DNA of 64,000 nucleotides. Source: Polyangia bacterium. Lineage in GTDB: Bacteria > Myxococcota_A > Polyangia > Nannocystales > Nannocystaceae. Below the pieces are notes generated by a model. That model had not been told where the DNA came from. It worked only from the letters and a program-made list of their open reading frames with translations, and did not search any database. The stretch covers positions 62,001 to 126,000 of the forward strand of contig JAUIFF010000005.1 in NCBI GenBank assembly GCA_030429545.1, written 5' to 3'. Numbering within the stretch: the first letter of the stretch is position 1; each line of letters begins with the position of its first letter. Position numbers and translations under genes: made by a program. Positions 1 to 7,844 of this stretch are shown here, piece by piece.

Positions 1-234
1 GGCCACACCCACGACGAGATTTTGTGGAAGTTAAGCCCCCGCGGCGGGGGGGCGAGTTGGTACTTCAACACCGGGACCTGGATCGCGGTGTTTACCCACG
101 ATGTCCTGATCCCACGCGACCGGGTGCAGTACACATTTTTGCATATTCACGGGCATGAGGCCGAACTGCGGCACTGGAGTCCGGGGCGGGGCGCGGACCT
201 GCCGGTGGTGTTGCTCGACGAGCATGATGCCTGA
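1..234 (+). CDS. Metallophosphoesterase, C-terminal end (5' truncated by window)
   Basis: Frame 1 is open from the first base and ends at a stop at 232-234, giving the last 77 residues of a protein that starts upstream of the window. It opens with GHTHDE, and NTGTW follows about 30 residues later. A GHTH metal-binding motif followed by an asparagine/glycine-containing beta strand is the usual C-terminal signature of calcineurin-like phosphoesterases. These enzymes hydrolyse phosphoesters with a dinuclear metal centre. The substrate cannot be told from this fragment. The N-terminal DxH and GNHD motifs would lie outside the window, so the assignment rests on one motif plus its spacing. Confidence 0.6.
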   Translation, partial: GHTHDEILWKLSPRGGGASWYFNTGTWIAVFTHDVLIPRDRVQYTFLHIHGHEAELRHWSPGRGADLPVVLLDEHDA

Positions 235-355
235 TTTTATTGTGCATACACTCAAGCCGGCTCGGCACCCACGGCGAATGGACTTTGCGACTGCGTTTTT
301 GACGGGCAAACGCGCGCGTACCCCAGGCGGTCGTTTGTGTGGCAAACTAAGGCCT

Positions 356-877
356 ATGCGCTCCGGTTTACTGATTGTCGCCCTCGCTTCTGGCCTCGGT
401 CCTAGCCTCGGTTTTGGCCTCGGGTGTACCGCCATGTCCCAAAACATCAAGGGCCAGGAACTGTCCTACCGCGGGACCTGGTACTGCGAGAAGCAGGGCT
501 GTGCGGAGTCGGATATGGTCGCGTCGCGGCGGGGTGGCAAAAACGGGGAGGTCCGGTTTCACAGCGCCAAGCTCAACCCGCGGGCGGCGATGGTGTTTAC
601 CGCCGCAGCGCCGTTTAGCCGGCTCGAGGCGACCGTGACTGATTGCGCGGGGACAGCCGTGGCCCTGCCCGAGGAGGCCTTTCGCGCGCCGGGAAGTCAC
701 GACGTCGGCGACTCGGCGGTCCACGAAAGTTGGCTGATTTTGGTCGACGGGCCGGTGATGCGCGAGCATCTCAAGTTTGGTGCGGACACCGGTTGCGACA
801 CGATCGAGGTCGCGGCAACCGCCCACTGGGACGACGGCCGGAGCTTTACGCTACGAGCTGGGATCAAGAGCCAGTAG
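356..877 (+). CDS. Small secreted or lipid-anchored protein of unknown function
   Basis: A 173-residue protein starting at the ATG at 356, preceded by an AAGG a few bases upstream. The frame is open further upstream, but that part overlaps the preceding gene and is not protein-like. The N-terminus is a hydrophobic signal-like segment of about 20 residues ending in GLGC (Cys24). This may be a lipobox, though position -3 is Gly and the match is imperfect. The mature part holds two closely spaced cysteines in WYCEKQGC and is otherwise polar. I do not recognise a domain. It is probably a periplasmic or outer-membrane lipoprotein. It follows the metallophosphoesterase by 121 bases on the same strand. 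Confidence 0.55.
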   Translation: MRSGLLIVALASGLGPSLGFGLGCTAMSQNIKGQELSYRGTWYCEKQGCAESDMVASRRGGKNGEVRFHSAKLNPRAAMVFTAAAPFSRLEATVTDCAGTAVALPEEAFRAPGSHDVGDSAVHESWLILVDGPVMREHLKFGADTGCDTIEVAATAHWDDGRSFTLRAGIKSQ

Positions 878-1018
878 GGCAGCCGACTTTGGGCCGGTGC
901 AGGAGCTCGTCACCGACTTCGGTTTCCTCAATCGAGCAGGGCTCGGTGAGGTATATGCATGTGCAATATGTGCGGTGGTGGCAGCCCATCGGCGTGACGC
1001 AATCAAGGCCAGTTTGTA

Positions 1019-1235
1019 CTGCGTCTGGCAGCAACCGACGGAGGTTGACCTGGTGCGTGTGGTAACCGAGGGAGTTTGACGCTGCGCTCAGAGCTCGTCT
1101 GAGTACCCGCCGAGCTGGTAGCCAGCCCGGCTTGGAGTTCTTGGTCGAGCCCATCAGGCGAGTCTGATGCGTGTGGCAACCGACAGGTTTGACGCTGCAC
1201 TCAGAGTTCGTCCGAGTACCCGCCGGCCAGGTTGC
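1019..1235. repeat. Degenerate direct repeat in the 878-1317 intergenic gap
   Basis: The 440-base gap between two genes contains an imperfect direct repeat with a period of about 114 bases. The unit beginning GCGTGTGGTAACCGAG at 1055 recurs as GCGTGTGGCAACCGAC at 1169, and both continue with TTTGACGCTGC, CTCAGAG and GAGTACCCGCCG. A shorter, more diverged relative (GCGTCTGGCAGCAACCGACG) starts near 1021. Open frames across it do not look like protein. One copy of the palindrome TGYANNTRCA lies just upstream at 956-965. I see no gene in this gap. Confidence 0.55.
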
Positions 1236-1317
1236 CGCCTGTCGTCGCGTTCGCACCCGTTTGAGGCAGACGTGAACTGTTGACGATACAAGAATGCTGC
1301 GCGAGCCGGGACGGGGC

Positions 1318-1704
1318 CTAGCGGCCGCGCAGGCGGTCGAGCTTTCGCCTGTCTCGTTTACTCGGGCGGCCGAGGCCACGTTCGCGGCTGACTTCGACAC
1401 CGACCTCCTCCTTGGGCGGCGGCGGTGGGGTCTTGTCGATGTAGAGCTCGCGGGCCACCGATGCCGGGCCGCGGCGTTCGCTGAGGGCGGCGACGTCGAG
1501 GATGCGATCGCCCCGGCTTGTGCGAATCACGATGTGGTCGCCGGGACGTACCATTTTGGAGGCCTTGGCCGAGGTGCCGTTGAGCTTGACGTGGCCGGCG
1601 GCACAGGCCTGGCTGGCGAGGCTGCGGGTACGAAAGCACCGGGCCACCCACAGCCACCGGTCGAGGCGGACGGCTTGCAGTTCCTGTGTCGATGTCGAAC
1701 CCAT
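1318..1704 (-). CDS. hslR: S4-domain RNA-binding protein, Hsp15 family
   Basis: A 128-residue protein. Residues 12-75 carry the S4 fold signature: VRLDRWLWVARCFRTRSLA, then GHVKLNG and VRPGDHIVI. This arrangement is typical of ribosome-associated Hsp15 (HslR/RlbA), which in Escherichia coli binds stalled 50S subunits carrying nascent chains. The C-terminal 45 residues are charged and proline-containing (KTPPPPPKEE, then an Arg/Lys-rich tail), as in family members with a basic extension. It lies 93 bases downstream of the lipoprotein gene on the same strand, with a hairpin in between, so it may be transcribed separately. Assignment to the S4 family is firm; the exact cellular role is inferred from the family. 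Confidence 0.85.
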   Translation of the reverse strand: MGSTSTQELQAVRLDRWLWVARCFRTRSLASQACAAGHVKLNGTSAKASKMVRPGDHIVIRTSRGDRILDVAALSERRGPASVARELYIDKTPPPPPKEEVGVEVSRERGLGRPSKRDRRKLDRLRGR

Positions 1705-1741
1705 GACCCTTTGATCATCGGCGATGGCGGCTTAAATTGCG

Positions 1742-1767
1742 AGCCCGCTCGGGGATGCGAGCGGGCT
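1742..1767 (-). terminator. Candidate terminator hairpin
   Basis: A perfect 10-bp stem (AGCCCGCTCG at 1742-1751 paired with CGAGCGGGCT at 1758-1767) with a 6-base loop lies between the lipoprotein gene and hslR, both on the minus strand. On that strand it is followed by GCAATTT rather than a long U run, so it may be a weak terminator or only an RNA-stabilising hairpin. Confidence 0.45.
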
Positions 1768-1797
1768 TGCAGTTGGTCGCTGCCGAAGTTGGCCCGT

Positions 1798-2838
1798 TTA
1801 GTCCTCGTCGGACTTCTCGCGCTTGGCGTTTTTCTCAGCTTCCTTGGCTGCGAGTTCGGCCTCGGCCTCGTCGATCTCGGCCCACAGGCCCATGACCATT
1901 TCCTCCTGGCTAGCCCAGGTTTCGCCGTCGAGGCTTTGGTCGGGCTCGGTGCCCAGCATCTTGGAGGTCACGCGCTCCGACGGGTCGAGGTTGATCCGGG
2001 TGGCGCGTTTGGTGAAGTACTTGCGCATGATCGCGGCCCGCTCTTCGTGGCGGGAGGGGCACAGTTTGCCGCCACTGACCGCGCGGTGGACGTTGGTCCA
2101 GGTGGGCTCGCTCTTGTAGTCGTACCACTCGCCGTTTTCGTCTTTGCAGCGGATGGTGCCGTTGAGTTTGCGCAGCACCCTCTCGGCAGCTCGCTTGTAC
2201 AACAACACGTCGACCACTGGATCGCACAGCACCCGGGGGTCGGCTTTGCGGTCCCACAGCAGGGTGAAGTAGTTGGAGTTCATGCCGAACAGGCCATAGG
2301 TTTGCCACTTGTCCGGGTCGTCGGCGTGGGGGTTGCCCTCGTAGCGCGAGTGCATCTTTCGCCACGCGTGCTCACTGCCTTTAAGGTCAGGTGAGAGGCG
2401 GTGGATAAGCCCCTGTTGGTAGCTCGACTCGCGCAGGGCGACGAGCATCAGCAGTTTGCGGAAACTGGCGCTGACCTTCATGCGCTTGGCCACGTGGGCG
2501 ATGATGCGTTTGGTCTGGCGCTGGGTTTCTTTGGTGATTCGCGGGCGTTTGCCGTCGATGGTGTGGACGCACTCGTGCGGCGAAAACACGAACTCGGCGA
2601 TTTCTTCTTCGACTTCTTCGGGCTCGTCGCCATCGACTTCTTCGTCGAGAACCGCGTCGTTTTCTCCCTCGGCGCTGTCGGCCAACTCGCCGTCGTCGTC
2701 GCTGGCCTGGGGCAGGTCATTGACGTCTCTCTCGTCGAGTTGCGACAGCTCGGCCGCGTCGAGTTCACTTTCAGAATCACCGGCAAAGCAGGCCATACCG
2801 AGGCTGCAGGTGAGCAGGGCAGCGAGAGAAAAACGCAT
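1798..2838 (-). CDS. Lytic-transglycosylase-like lipoprotein
   Basis: A 346-residue protein. The start is the ATG at 2836-2838, chosen because a strong AGGAG lies 8-10 bases upstream; the frame upstream of it is not protein-like. A short signal peptide ends in LGMAC (Cys17), a plausible lipobox. Residues 22-82 are very acidic (DEEVDGDEPEEVEEE) and look like a linker. The catalytic domain follows. ALRESSY (Glu137) matches the glutamate-serine motif of SLT/goose-type lysozyme folds, and YGLFGMNSNY (181-190) matches the second conserved motif. The C-terminus is a charged helix. It probably cleaves or binds peptidoglycan from the inner face of the outer membrane. The fold call is good; activity is inferred. 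Confidence 0.65.
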   Translation of the reverse strand: MRFSLAALLTCSLGMACFAGDSESELDAAELSQLDERDVNDLPQASDDDGELADSAEGENDAVLDEEVDGDEPEEVEEEIAEFVFSPHECVHTIDGKRPRITKETQRQTKRIIAHVAKRMKVSASFRKLLMLVALRESSYQQGLIHRLSPDLKGSEHAWRKMHSRYEGNPHADDPDKWQTYGLFGMNSNYFTLLWDRKADPRVLCDPVVDVLLYKRAAERVLRKLNGTIRCKDENGEWYDYKSEPTWTNVHRAVSGGKLCPSRHEERAAIMRKYFTKRATRINLDPSERVTSKMLGTEPDQSLDGETWASQEEMVMGLWAEIDEAEAELAAKEAEKNAKREKSDED

Positions 2839-3975
2839 ATACAACTTCTCCTGGGGGCGGGCTTTTTGTGTGCCGGACAGGTGTCGGCGGTGCGGTGCAG
2901 CAAGGGGCTGCGCAGGGTCAAAACGCGAATCCATTGATGTCTGTCCGGTGGCTAGCGGGGCGCCATGGTAACGGCATTTTTGCTGTGTCAGTAGAGTCGT
3001 TTGGGAGCATCGCAACCAGGGCGCATGCGCACGGTTGGTTGCATTCACAATTCAAAACAACTCGCGTTGCGCAAACCTGACCCGGTCGGTTCTACGAGTC
3101 CGTGCGACTTTCTGTGATGGGTTGAAGGACATGGTCGAGCGACCTCAAGATGTGGGGGTTCATCGCCGACGCCCCATGCCATATCTTGTGGCACTACGAA
3201 TGTAGAGGAACACACAGCGCGGGTTTGTGAGGTGTTCGAAGTTGTGGAAAACCCTGCGGAACAATCCGGTCAGCAGGTAGGGAAAACTCGCCTGTGATTT
3301 ACATCGGCGAGATCTCTTCGCGGTAAAAGTCGCTCAATTTTGCGGCGTTTGGGGCGCTTGTACGGCTGTCATCCATTTTCTCAGAATGGCGCGTAGGTGC
3401 CTCAATTCGCACAGATTCGGCAAAATTCGAGCGGGCCAAAAAGAGCCATGTGTGTACATCGAATTTGTCAATGCAGGTTGTGAGTAAGCTGTGAACAACC
3501 TGTGGAATCGATGGGAAATATATGGACGCCTCACATGCCTCGGTTGTGGACAATATGTGGATGTCTCTCACGACAGTCACCTCCGGTGTGAAATGCCACG
3601 CAACGTGATAATTCGCGAGGGAATATGTATTTGCACTTAGTATGGCGGTAGCCAGCATTGCAAATGCACAGAAATATTGAAGTCCCAGACTGTGGTGAGG
3701 CCCATGCGTGCTTCTACGCAGACTGCCCCCTTTCGCCCACATGAGGCCATTGCGCGATAGGCGTGGGTGAATCCTTGTATGTGCGAATTCTCGTATGCGA
3801 AGCCTGCGCAGGATTTGAGATCATCACATTGCATGCAGTTGCAAAAGATCGGCGACGAGAGGCCTGAGGTCACTCAAATAAAGTGTATGTGCATGTTAAA
3901 TAGATGCCGTATGGTGTTGCTTGTATAAACACCAAACCCAAGCGGGCACGCCATGGTTTGACAGGGTTCGCCTGG
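2839..3975. other. Long AT-richer intergenic region without a convincing gene
   Basis: The 1.1-kb stretch between two minus-strand genes is visibly richer in A and T than its surroundings. Its open frames have no recognisable domain and no GC-rich codon bias. It contains several TGTGGA-type words close to the DnaA-box consensus (TGTGGAAAA at 3243, TGTGAACAA at 3490, TGTGGACAA at 3545, TGTGGATGT at 3556) and four exact copies of TGYANNTRCA. It may be regulatory DNA, a decayed mobile segment or an origin-like region. No dnaA, dnaN or partition gene is nearby. Confidence 0.5.
3626..3893. repeat. Cluster of four TGYANNTRCA palindromes
   Basis: Exact matches at 3626-3635 (TGTATTTGCA), 3659-3668 (TGCAAATGCA), 3834-3843 (TGCAGTTGCA) and 3884-3893 (TGTATGTGCA) lie within 270 bases of non-coding DNA. 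The same 10-mer recurs throughout the window. The density here is the highest seen, downstream of the ABC-permease gene. The function is unknown. Confidence 0.7.
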
Positions 3976-4986
3976 CTAGCCGCCACGGCGGCGCAATAGC
4001 CATAAGAACCAGGGAGCGCCGATGAGGCTGGTAATTGCCCCGGGCGGCAACACGACGCTGGTGGTGCCCCGGGTGACCGTATCGACGGCGAGCAACAGGC
4101 AGGCCCCAGCTGCCGCACTCGCCGGGAGCAGCCGGCGGTGGCGCGGACCTATCCACAACCGCACCATGTGGGGCACGACCAGGCCGACAAACCCGATCAC
4201 GCCGGCGACCGCAGTGGTGGTGCCGACCAACAGGGCAATGCAGATGATCGCGAGGTTGCGAAACCTGGTGGTGTCGACCCCGAGCGAGCGCGCGGTCGGT
4301 TCGCCGAGCAGCAAGACGTCGAGGTCACGGCGCAGCCACAGGGCGAGCAGCATCCCGCCCGCAAGCGGCGGCAGGGACCAACCGAGGTGGGCCCAGCTGC
4401 GGCTTTCGAAACTCCCCATCAACCACGCAATCATCTTGAGGCCGAGGTCCCAACGCGCACCGGCGAGGGCCAACAACAGGGTGGTGAGGGCCGAGCCTAT
4501 CGCCGCAATGGCAATGCCTGCGAGCAACAAGGTGGCGACCGTGCGCCGGCTACCGACGATCGTGACGAGGGCGAGCAGGGTGGCCACCGCTCCAGCAAAT
4601 GCGAGTGTTGGGGTGACCCATAGGCCGAGGCTGTCGAGCCCAAAAAACATGCCGGTGACGGCCAAGACCGCCGCCCCCGAGCTGACTCCGAGGACACCTG
4701 GCTCCGCCATTGGATTGCGAAACAGACCCTGGGTGACGGCGCCGGCACAGCCGAGGGCAGCTCCGCAGCAAGCGACCAGCAGGGCCCGGGGGAGGCGGAC
4801 AGCCCAGATCAGGGCATCGGCGAGGCGATTGTTGGCCGGTGTGCCGGTGACCCGAGCACGCAGGACATCGACGACATCACCAAACCCGACATCGCCAGGA
4901 CCGACGACAGTCTGGGCCAGCACGCCAACGACGGCTGTGAGGAGCAGACCGGCCAGCAGCCACGGGGCCTGGCTAGGACGGGGCAT
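3976..4986 (-). CDS. FecCD/BtuC-type ABC importer permease
   Basis: A 336-residue membrane protein starting at the ATG at 4984-4986. The frame is open upstream, but that extension is basic, not membrane-like, and would exceed the family length of about 330-350. Residues are mostly hydrophobic with about ten transmembrane segments. The family motifs are present: RLPRALLV, GAVTQGLFRNPMAEPGVLGVS, and in the C-terminal half GFVGLVVPHMVR. FecCD permeases form homodimeric channels that import iron-siderophores, haem or cobalamin. The substrate-binding lipoprotein lies 200 bases upstream on the same strand, but no ATPase gene is adjacent here. The 200-base spacer contains a short direct repeat (CTTCAACCGG followed by GACACG). 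Confidence 0.88.
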   Translation of the reverse strand: MPRPSQAPWLLAGLLLTAVVGVLAQTVVGPGDVGFGDVVDVLRARVTGTPANNRLADALIWAVRLPRALLVACCGAALGCAGAVTQGLFRNPMAEPGVLGVSSGAAVLAVTGMFFGLDSLGLWVTPTLAFAGAVATLLALVTIVGSRRTVATLLLAGIAIAAIGSALTTLLLALAGARWDLGLKMIAWLMGSFESRSWAHLGWSLPPLAGGMLLALWLRRDLDVLLLGEPTARSLGVDTTRFRNLAIICIALLVGTTTAVAGVIGFVGLVVPHMVRLWIGPRHRRLLPASAAAGACLLLAVDTVTRGTTSVVLPPGAITSLIGAPWFLWLLRRRGG

Positions 4987-5187
4987 TGCCCCCCGTGTCC
5001 ACCGGTTGAAGGGGTAAAGAGGGGTGCCGACGAGCGGGGCAAGCTTGCGAGGTCGGGCCCTTCGTGTCTGCCGGTTGAAGGTGGTCAAACGGCCGTCGGC
5101 GCACGGCCTGAATGGGTGAATAAATTGTCTGTACAACTAGATGTTCAGAGGGCATTGCATCACCGCTAGTCGTTGACAACTGGGGGT

Positions 5188-6174
5188 TCACGGGGTTGCC
5201 CCCGGGGCCAGCTTGCGCTCGATCATTTGTGTGTGCATGTATTCGCAGGCGTCGAGCATGCCGCTGCCGCTGCTAAACAACATGCGGGGAGGGATCGCCA
5301 GCACGCCGCGGTTGCGGGCCGCCTTGGTGGCAGCGATACCCGGCATCGCTGCCAGTTGCCGCTCGGCCCGGACACAACCGTTTTCGACACCGTTGTCGGT
5401 CGCGAGGTCGGGTGCACAGGCCGTCACGATGATGTCCGGATCCCAGGCGATGAGTTGCTCTCCGGTGAGGGCGAAGTGGCCGGTCCGGCCGTTGGCCGCG
5501 GGAATGTTTTCGAGGGCGAGGGTGTCGGTGAGGGCCTGAAAGGTGGTTTGCGAGCCGGCAGTGTTGCCGGCGTGCCAGGTGACGACGCGTGGGCGCGGGG
5601 AGGCTTCGACCACCCGCGATTTGAGCTGTTGAAGTTGGGTGTCGAAGCTGCGCAGGTACGTGTCGCCCGCGGCCTGAAGCCCGAGGTCGCCGGCGATGGC
5701 CCGCACGTGGGTGCGGTAGTCGGCAAAACCCGTAAATCCGTCGAGTACCCGGAGCTTGACCTTTTGTGCGCGCAGCATGGCCTGGGTCTCGGGGGCGGTG
5801 AAACTGGCGATGATCACAAGGTCGGGGGTGCGGGCCAGTAGAGCTTCGCTTTGGCCCGCGAGTCTGGGGACATCTGTCGGCCACCTACCGGCGACGTCGC
5901 TGTACTGTGGATCGTCGGCGAGGCTGCTGATCGCGGCCACCCGCGCGCGGGCCTCGGGGCCTAGGTTCCACAGGATCTCGTCACTGAGGGCGGTCTGCGA
6001 GATCACTCGCGTGTGCGAAGGATCGAGCTCGGGCGAGGTGCGGTGGCACGCCGAACCCAGCAAAAGCCCCAGGGCCACCACCGGCGATGTGAGGGCAGGG
6101 GCGCACACCTCGAGCAGCCGCTTGCGGGGTGCGTGGCGAGGCTGGGCATGTGGTTCGGGGGAAGTTGTAAGCAC
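5188..6174 (-). CDS. ABC-importer substrate-binding lipoprotein (Fe-siderophore/B12 type)
   Basis: A 328-residue protein with a GTG start at 6172-6174. The signal sequence ends in LGSAC (Cys43), a good lipobox. The mature protein follows the periplasmic-binding-protein fold of the BtuF/FepB class: EILWNLGPEARARVAAIS, then ARTPDLVII near residue 115, a long connecting helix, and a C-terminal lobe with AWDPDIIV. There is a single binding protein with a BtuC-type permease downstream. The ligand (iron-siderophore, haem or cobalamin) cannot be fixed from sequence, and I found no cobalamin riboswitch upstream. Two extra cysteines (ACAP and NGCVRAE) could form a disulfide in the second lobe. Confidence 0.82.
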   Translation of the reverse strand: MLTTSPEPHAQPRHAPRKRLLEVCAPALTSPVVALGLLLGSACHRTSPELDPSHTRVISQTALSDEILWNLGPEARARVAAISSLADDPQYSDVAGRWPTDVPRLAGQSEALLARTPDLVIIASFTAPETQAMLRAQKVKLRVLDGFTGFADYRTHVRAIAGDLGLQAAGDTYLRSFDTQLQQLKSRVVEASPRPRVVTWHAGNTAGSQTTFQALTDTLALENIPAANGRTGHFALTGEQLIAWDPDIIVTACAPDLATDNGVENGCVRAERQLAAMPGIAATKAARNRGVLAIPPRMLFSSGSGMLDACEYMHTQMIERKLAPGATP

Positions 6175-6372
6175 GGACCCCAGGATCTCTCACGCAATCC
6201 GCCCCCGGGTGTCAATGCACCGCGCCAGGGAGTCGGTGGTCCAGCCGGGGTCGCAGCGATTTCATCGCGCACCAGATCTCCTTTGTGCGGGCCCGCAGCT
6301 GGTTTTGTCGCGAATGTCCAGTCTGGTCTTACGATCGCGTTTGGGGTAGCCTGAGCCAACTGGAGAAAGCCG

Positions 6373-6804
6373 ATGCTCGACTTCCCGATCGCAGAACTGA
6401 TTTCACCGGAGGAGCAGGTCGCCGTGGCCCGGGCAGTCGCGATCATCGCGTCCTCCGACGACCAAGTCGCCGATAGTGAACGCCACTTTGTGGAGGACTT
6501 GATGGGCCAAATGATGCTCCTCCCCGAGGAGCGCGATCAGGTGCGGCGCGAGTTCTCCACCCCGTCGGACCTCCTCGATGTGGTCTCGAGCGTTCAGCAC
6601 CGCGAAGCCCGTATCTTCCTGTTTTACCAGGCAATTTGTGCGGCGTTTGCCGACAACAAGTTGGTCGATGGCGAGGTCGATGCCCTGCTTTCGCTGTCGC
6701 AGGCCTTCAAGTTCGATCCCGACCGTGCCCGCAGCTTTATCTACTGGGTACGCGACAGTTTGGAGCTTCGGGATCGCGGTCAGCAGCTTCTCGTTGAGAT
6801 GTGA
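6373..6804 (+). CDS. TerB-like (tellurite-resistance fold) protein
   Basis: A 143-residue all-helical protein, start ATG at 6373 with GGAG upstream. The pattern of acidic loop residues followed by helices (DDQVADSERHFVEDLM near residue 30 and ADNKLVDGEVDALL near residue 95) matches the TerB/YebE fold, where the acidic loops bind divalent metal. It lacks membrane segments and is probably cytoplasmic. It lies divergently from the ABC binding-protein gene and 130 bases upstream of rpoZ. Its role is unknown; TerB-fold proteins often report on envelope or phage stress, but nothing here shows that. Confidence 0.6.
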   Translation: MLDFPIAELISPEEQVAVARAVAIIASSDDQVADSERHFVEDLMGQMMLLPEERDQVRREFSTPSDLLDVVSSVQHREARIFLFYQAICAAFADNKLVDGEVDALLSLSQAFKFDPDRARSFIYWVRDSLELRDRGQQLLVEM

Positions 6805-6934
6805 GCTGTCTCGCCCCTTCCGGTAGATCGCAACGGCAGGTAGCTTGATACCTGCTGTTTGCAATTTGGCCGGAAACACGGGTCTGGAGCGCCGACTTGC
6901 GTGAACCCGGGGAACCTTCCATACTCCGACGCTC

Positions 6935-7486
6935 ATGGCTCGTGTCACCGTCGAAGACTGTCTCGCAAAGGTCCCCAACCGGTTTGCGCTGACCATTTTG
7001 GCCTCCCGCCGCGCTCGTGCGCTGCTCGAAAATCGCGGCGTCGCACAAGTGCAGTGCGACAACAAACAGGCCGTGGTCGCCCTGCGTGAGATCAGCGCGG
7101 GCAATGTGCGGTACATCGAAGATGTCGACCAAGTCATGGTCGAGTACATCGAAGAGCAGCGCAACAAACTCAGGGCCTCGAGCACCGACAACACGTTCCT
7201 CGAGGCGGCCGCCTTCGGTGGTATCGAAGACGACGACGACGGCGATGATGTCGGTGGCGACGTCGAAGAGCTGACCGCCGATCTCGAAAGCCTCGGCACC
7301 AAAAATGCCGATAATAATAACGACGACGACGATGATGTCGATGTCAACAAGGCTCAGGTCAGCGATGTCGACGACGACGATGACGACGACGATGAAACCG
7401 AAGCTCTCAGCGAGCTTGGCGATGTCGATCTCGACGACGACGACGACGACGACAGCGATACCAGCGACGACGATGACGACGACTGA
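6935..7486 (+). CDS. rpoZ: RNA polymerase omega subunit with long Asp-rich tail
   Basis: A 183-residue protein. Residues 1-80 match omega: [27 protein letters not shown] and QAVVALREI. Omega binds the beta-prime C-terminal region and helps assemble and stabilise RNA polymerase. Ordinary omega proteins are about 70-110 residues. Here residues 98-183 form an extension dominated by aspartate, with runs of up to eight Asp, and almost no basic residues. The coding DNA is a GAC/GAT repeat that could slip in replication. The last codons overlap the start of the following lipoprotein gene by 14 bases. The family call is firm; the tail may recruit basic proteins or mimic nucleic acid, which is inference. 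Confidence 0.9.
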   Translation: MARVTVEDCLAKVPNRFALTILASRRARALLENRGVAQVQCDNKQAVVALREISAGNVRYIEDVDQVMVEYIEEQRNKLRASSTDNTFLEAAAFGGIEDDDDGDDVGGDVEELTADLESLGTKNADNNNDDDDDVDVNKAQVSDVDDDDDDDDETEALSELGDVDLDDDDDDDSDTSDDDDDD

Positions 7487-7802
7487 GCTGGTCGTTTCCT
7501 CGCTGCGGCGGCACACACCCGTGTGGGTGGGTGCCGTCTTTGTATATGCGATGAGCGCTGGTTGTGTGCCCAAAACACCGCCGCCAAAGTGGCCACCGCC
7601 ACCACCACCTTCACTGGCCGAGCCGTTGGCACCCGCGGTCAGCGCTGAACAACCGCAGGCCCCCGCCGAGCCTACTCAACCGGCCCCACCCGAAGTGCCT
7701 GACGAGCCGGCAAACCCAAACGCGACGGCCGGCGCCGACCCTGCTCCACAACCTGCGAGTGAGGCGGCGAACAGCCAACCGGTAAAACCCCCCGAGCGCT
7801 GA
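7473..7802 (+). CDS. Small proline-rich lipoprotein
   Basis: A 109-residue protein read in a frame overlapping the end of rpoZ. From the ATG at 7473 it gives a short basic N-terminus, a hydrophobic segment ([12 protein letters not shown]) and SAGC, which looks like a lipoprotein signal. A later ATG at 7551 would remove the signal, so the upstream start is preferred. The mature part is almost only Pro, Ala, Glu and Gln ([19 protein letters not shown]), a flexible spacer rather than a domain. It is probably co-transcribed with rpoZ and followed 42 bases later by the biotin carboxylase gene. Its function is unknown and the exact start is uncertain. Confidence 0.55.
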   Translation: MTTTELVVSSLRRHTPVWVGAVFVYAMSAGCVPKTPPPKWPPPPPPSLAEPLAPAVSAEQPQAPAEPTQPAPPEVPDEPANPNATAGADPAPQPASEAANSQPVKPPER

Positions 7803-7844
7803 GGTGCACACCGATGCCCGCGACCGGTACACTCCGGCTCGCCG

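Noticed and set aside
864..1400. 178-codon minus-strand frame over the first repeat
   Set aside because: It spans the direct repeat and overlaps hslR; repeated Arg/Ser-rich sequence without domain.
3299..3742. 147-codon minus-strand frame in the AT-rich gap
   Set aside because: No domain, no plausible ribosome site, and codon use unlike the neighbours; probably chance in DNA poor in stop codons.
6175..6372. Cobalamin riboswitch upstream of the ABC binding-protein gene
   Set aside because: I looked for the B12 box and the conserved core on the minus strand; only scattered short similarities were found, not in the right order.
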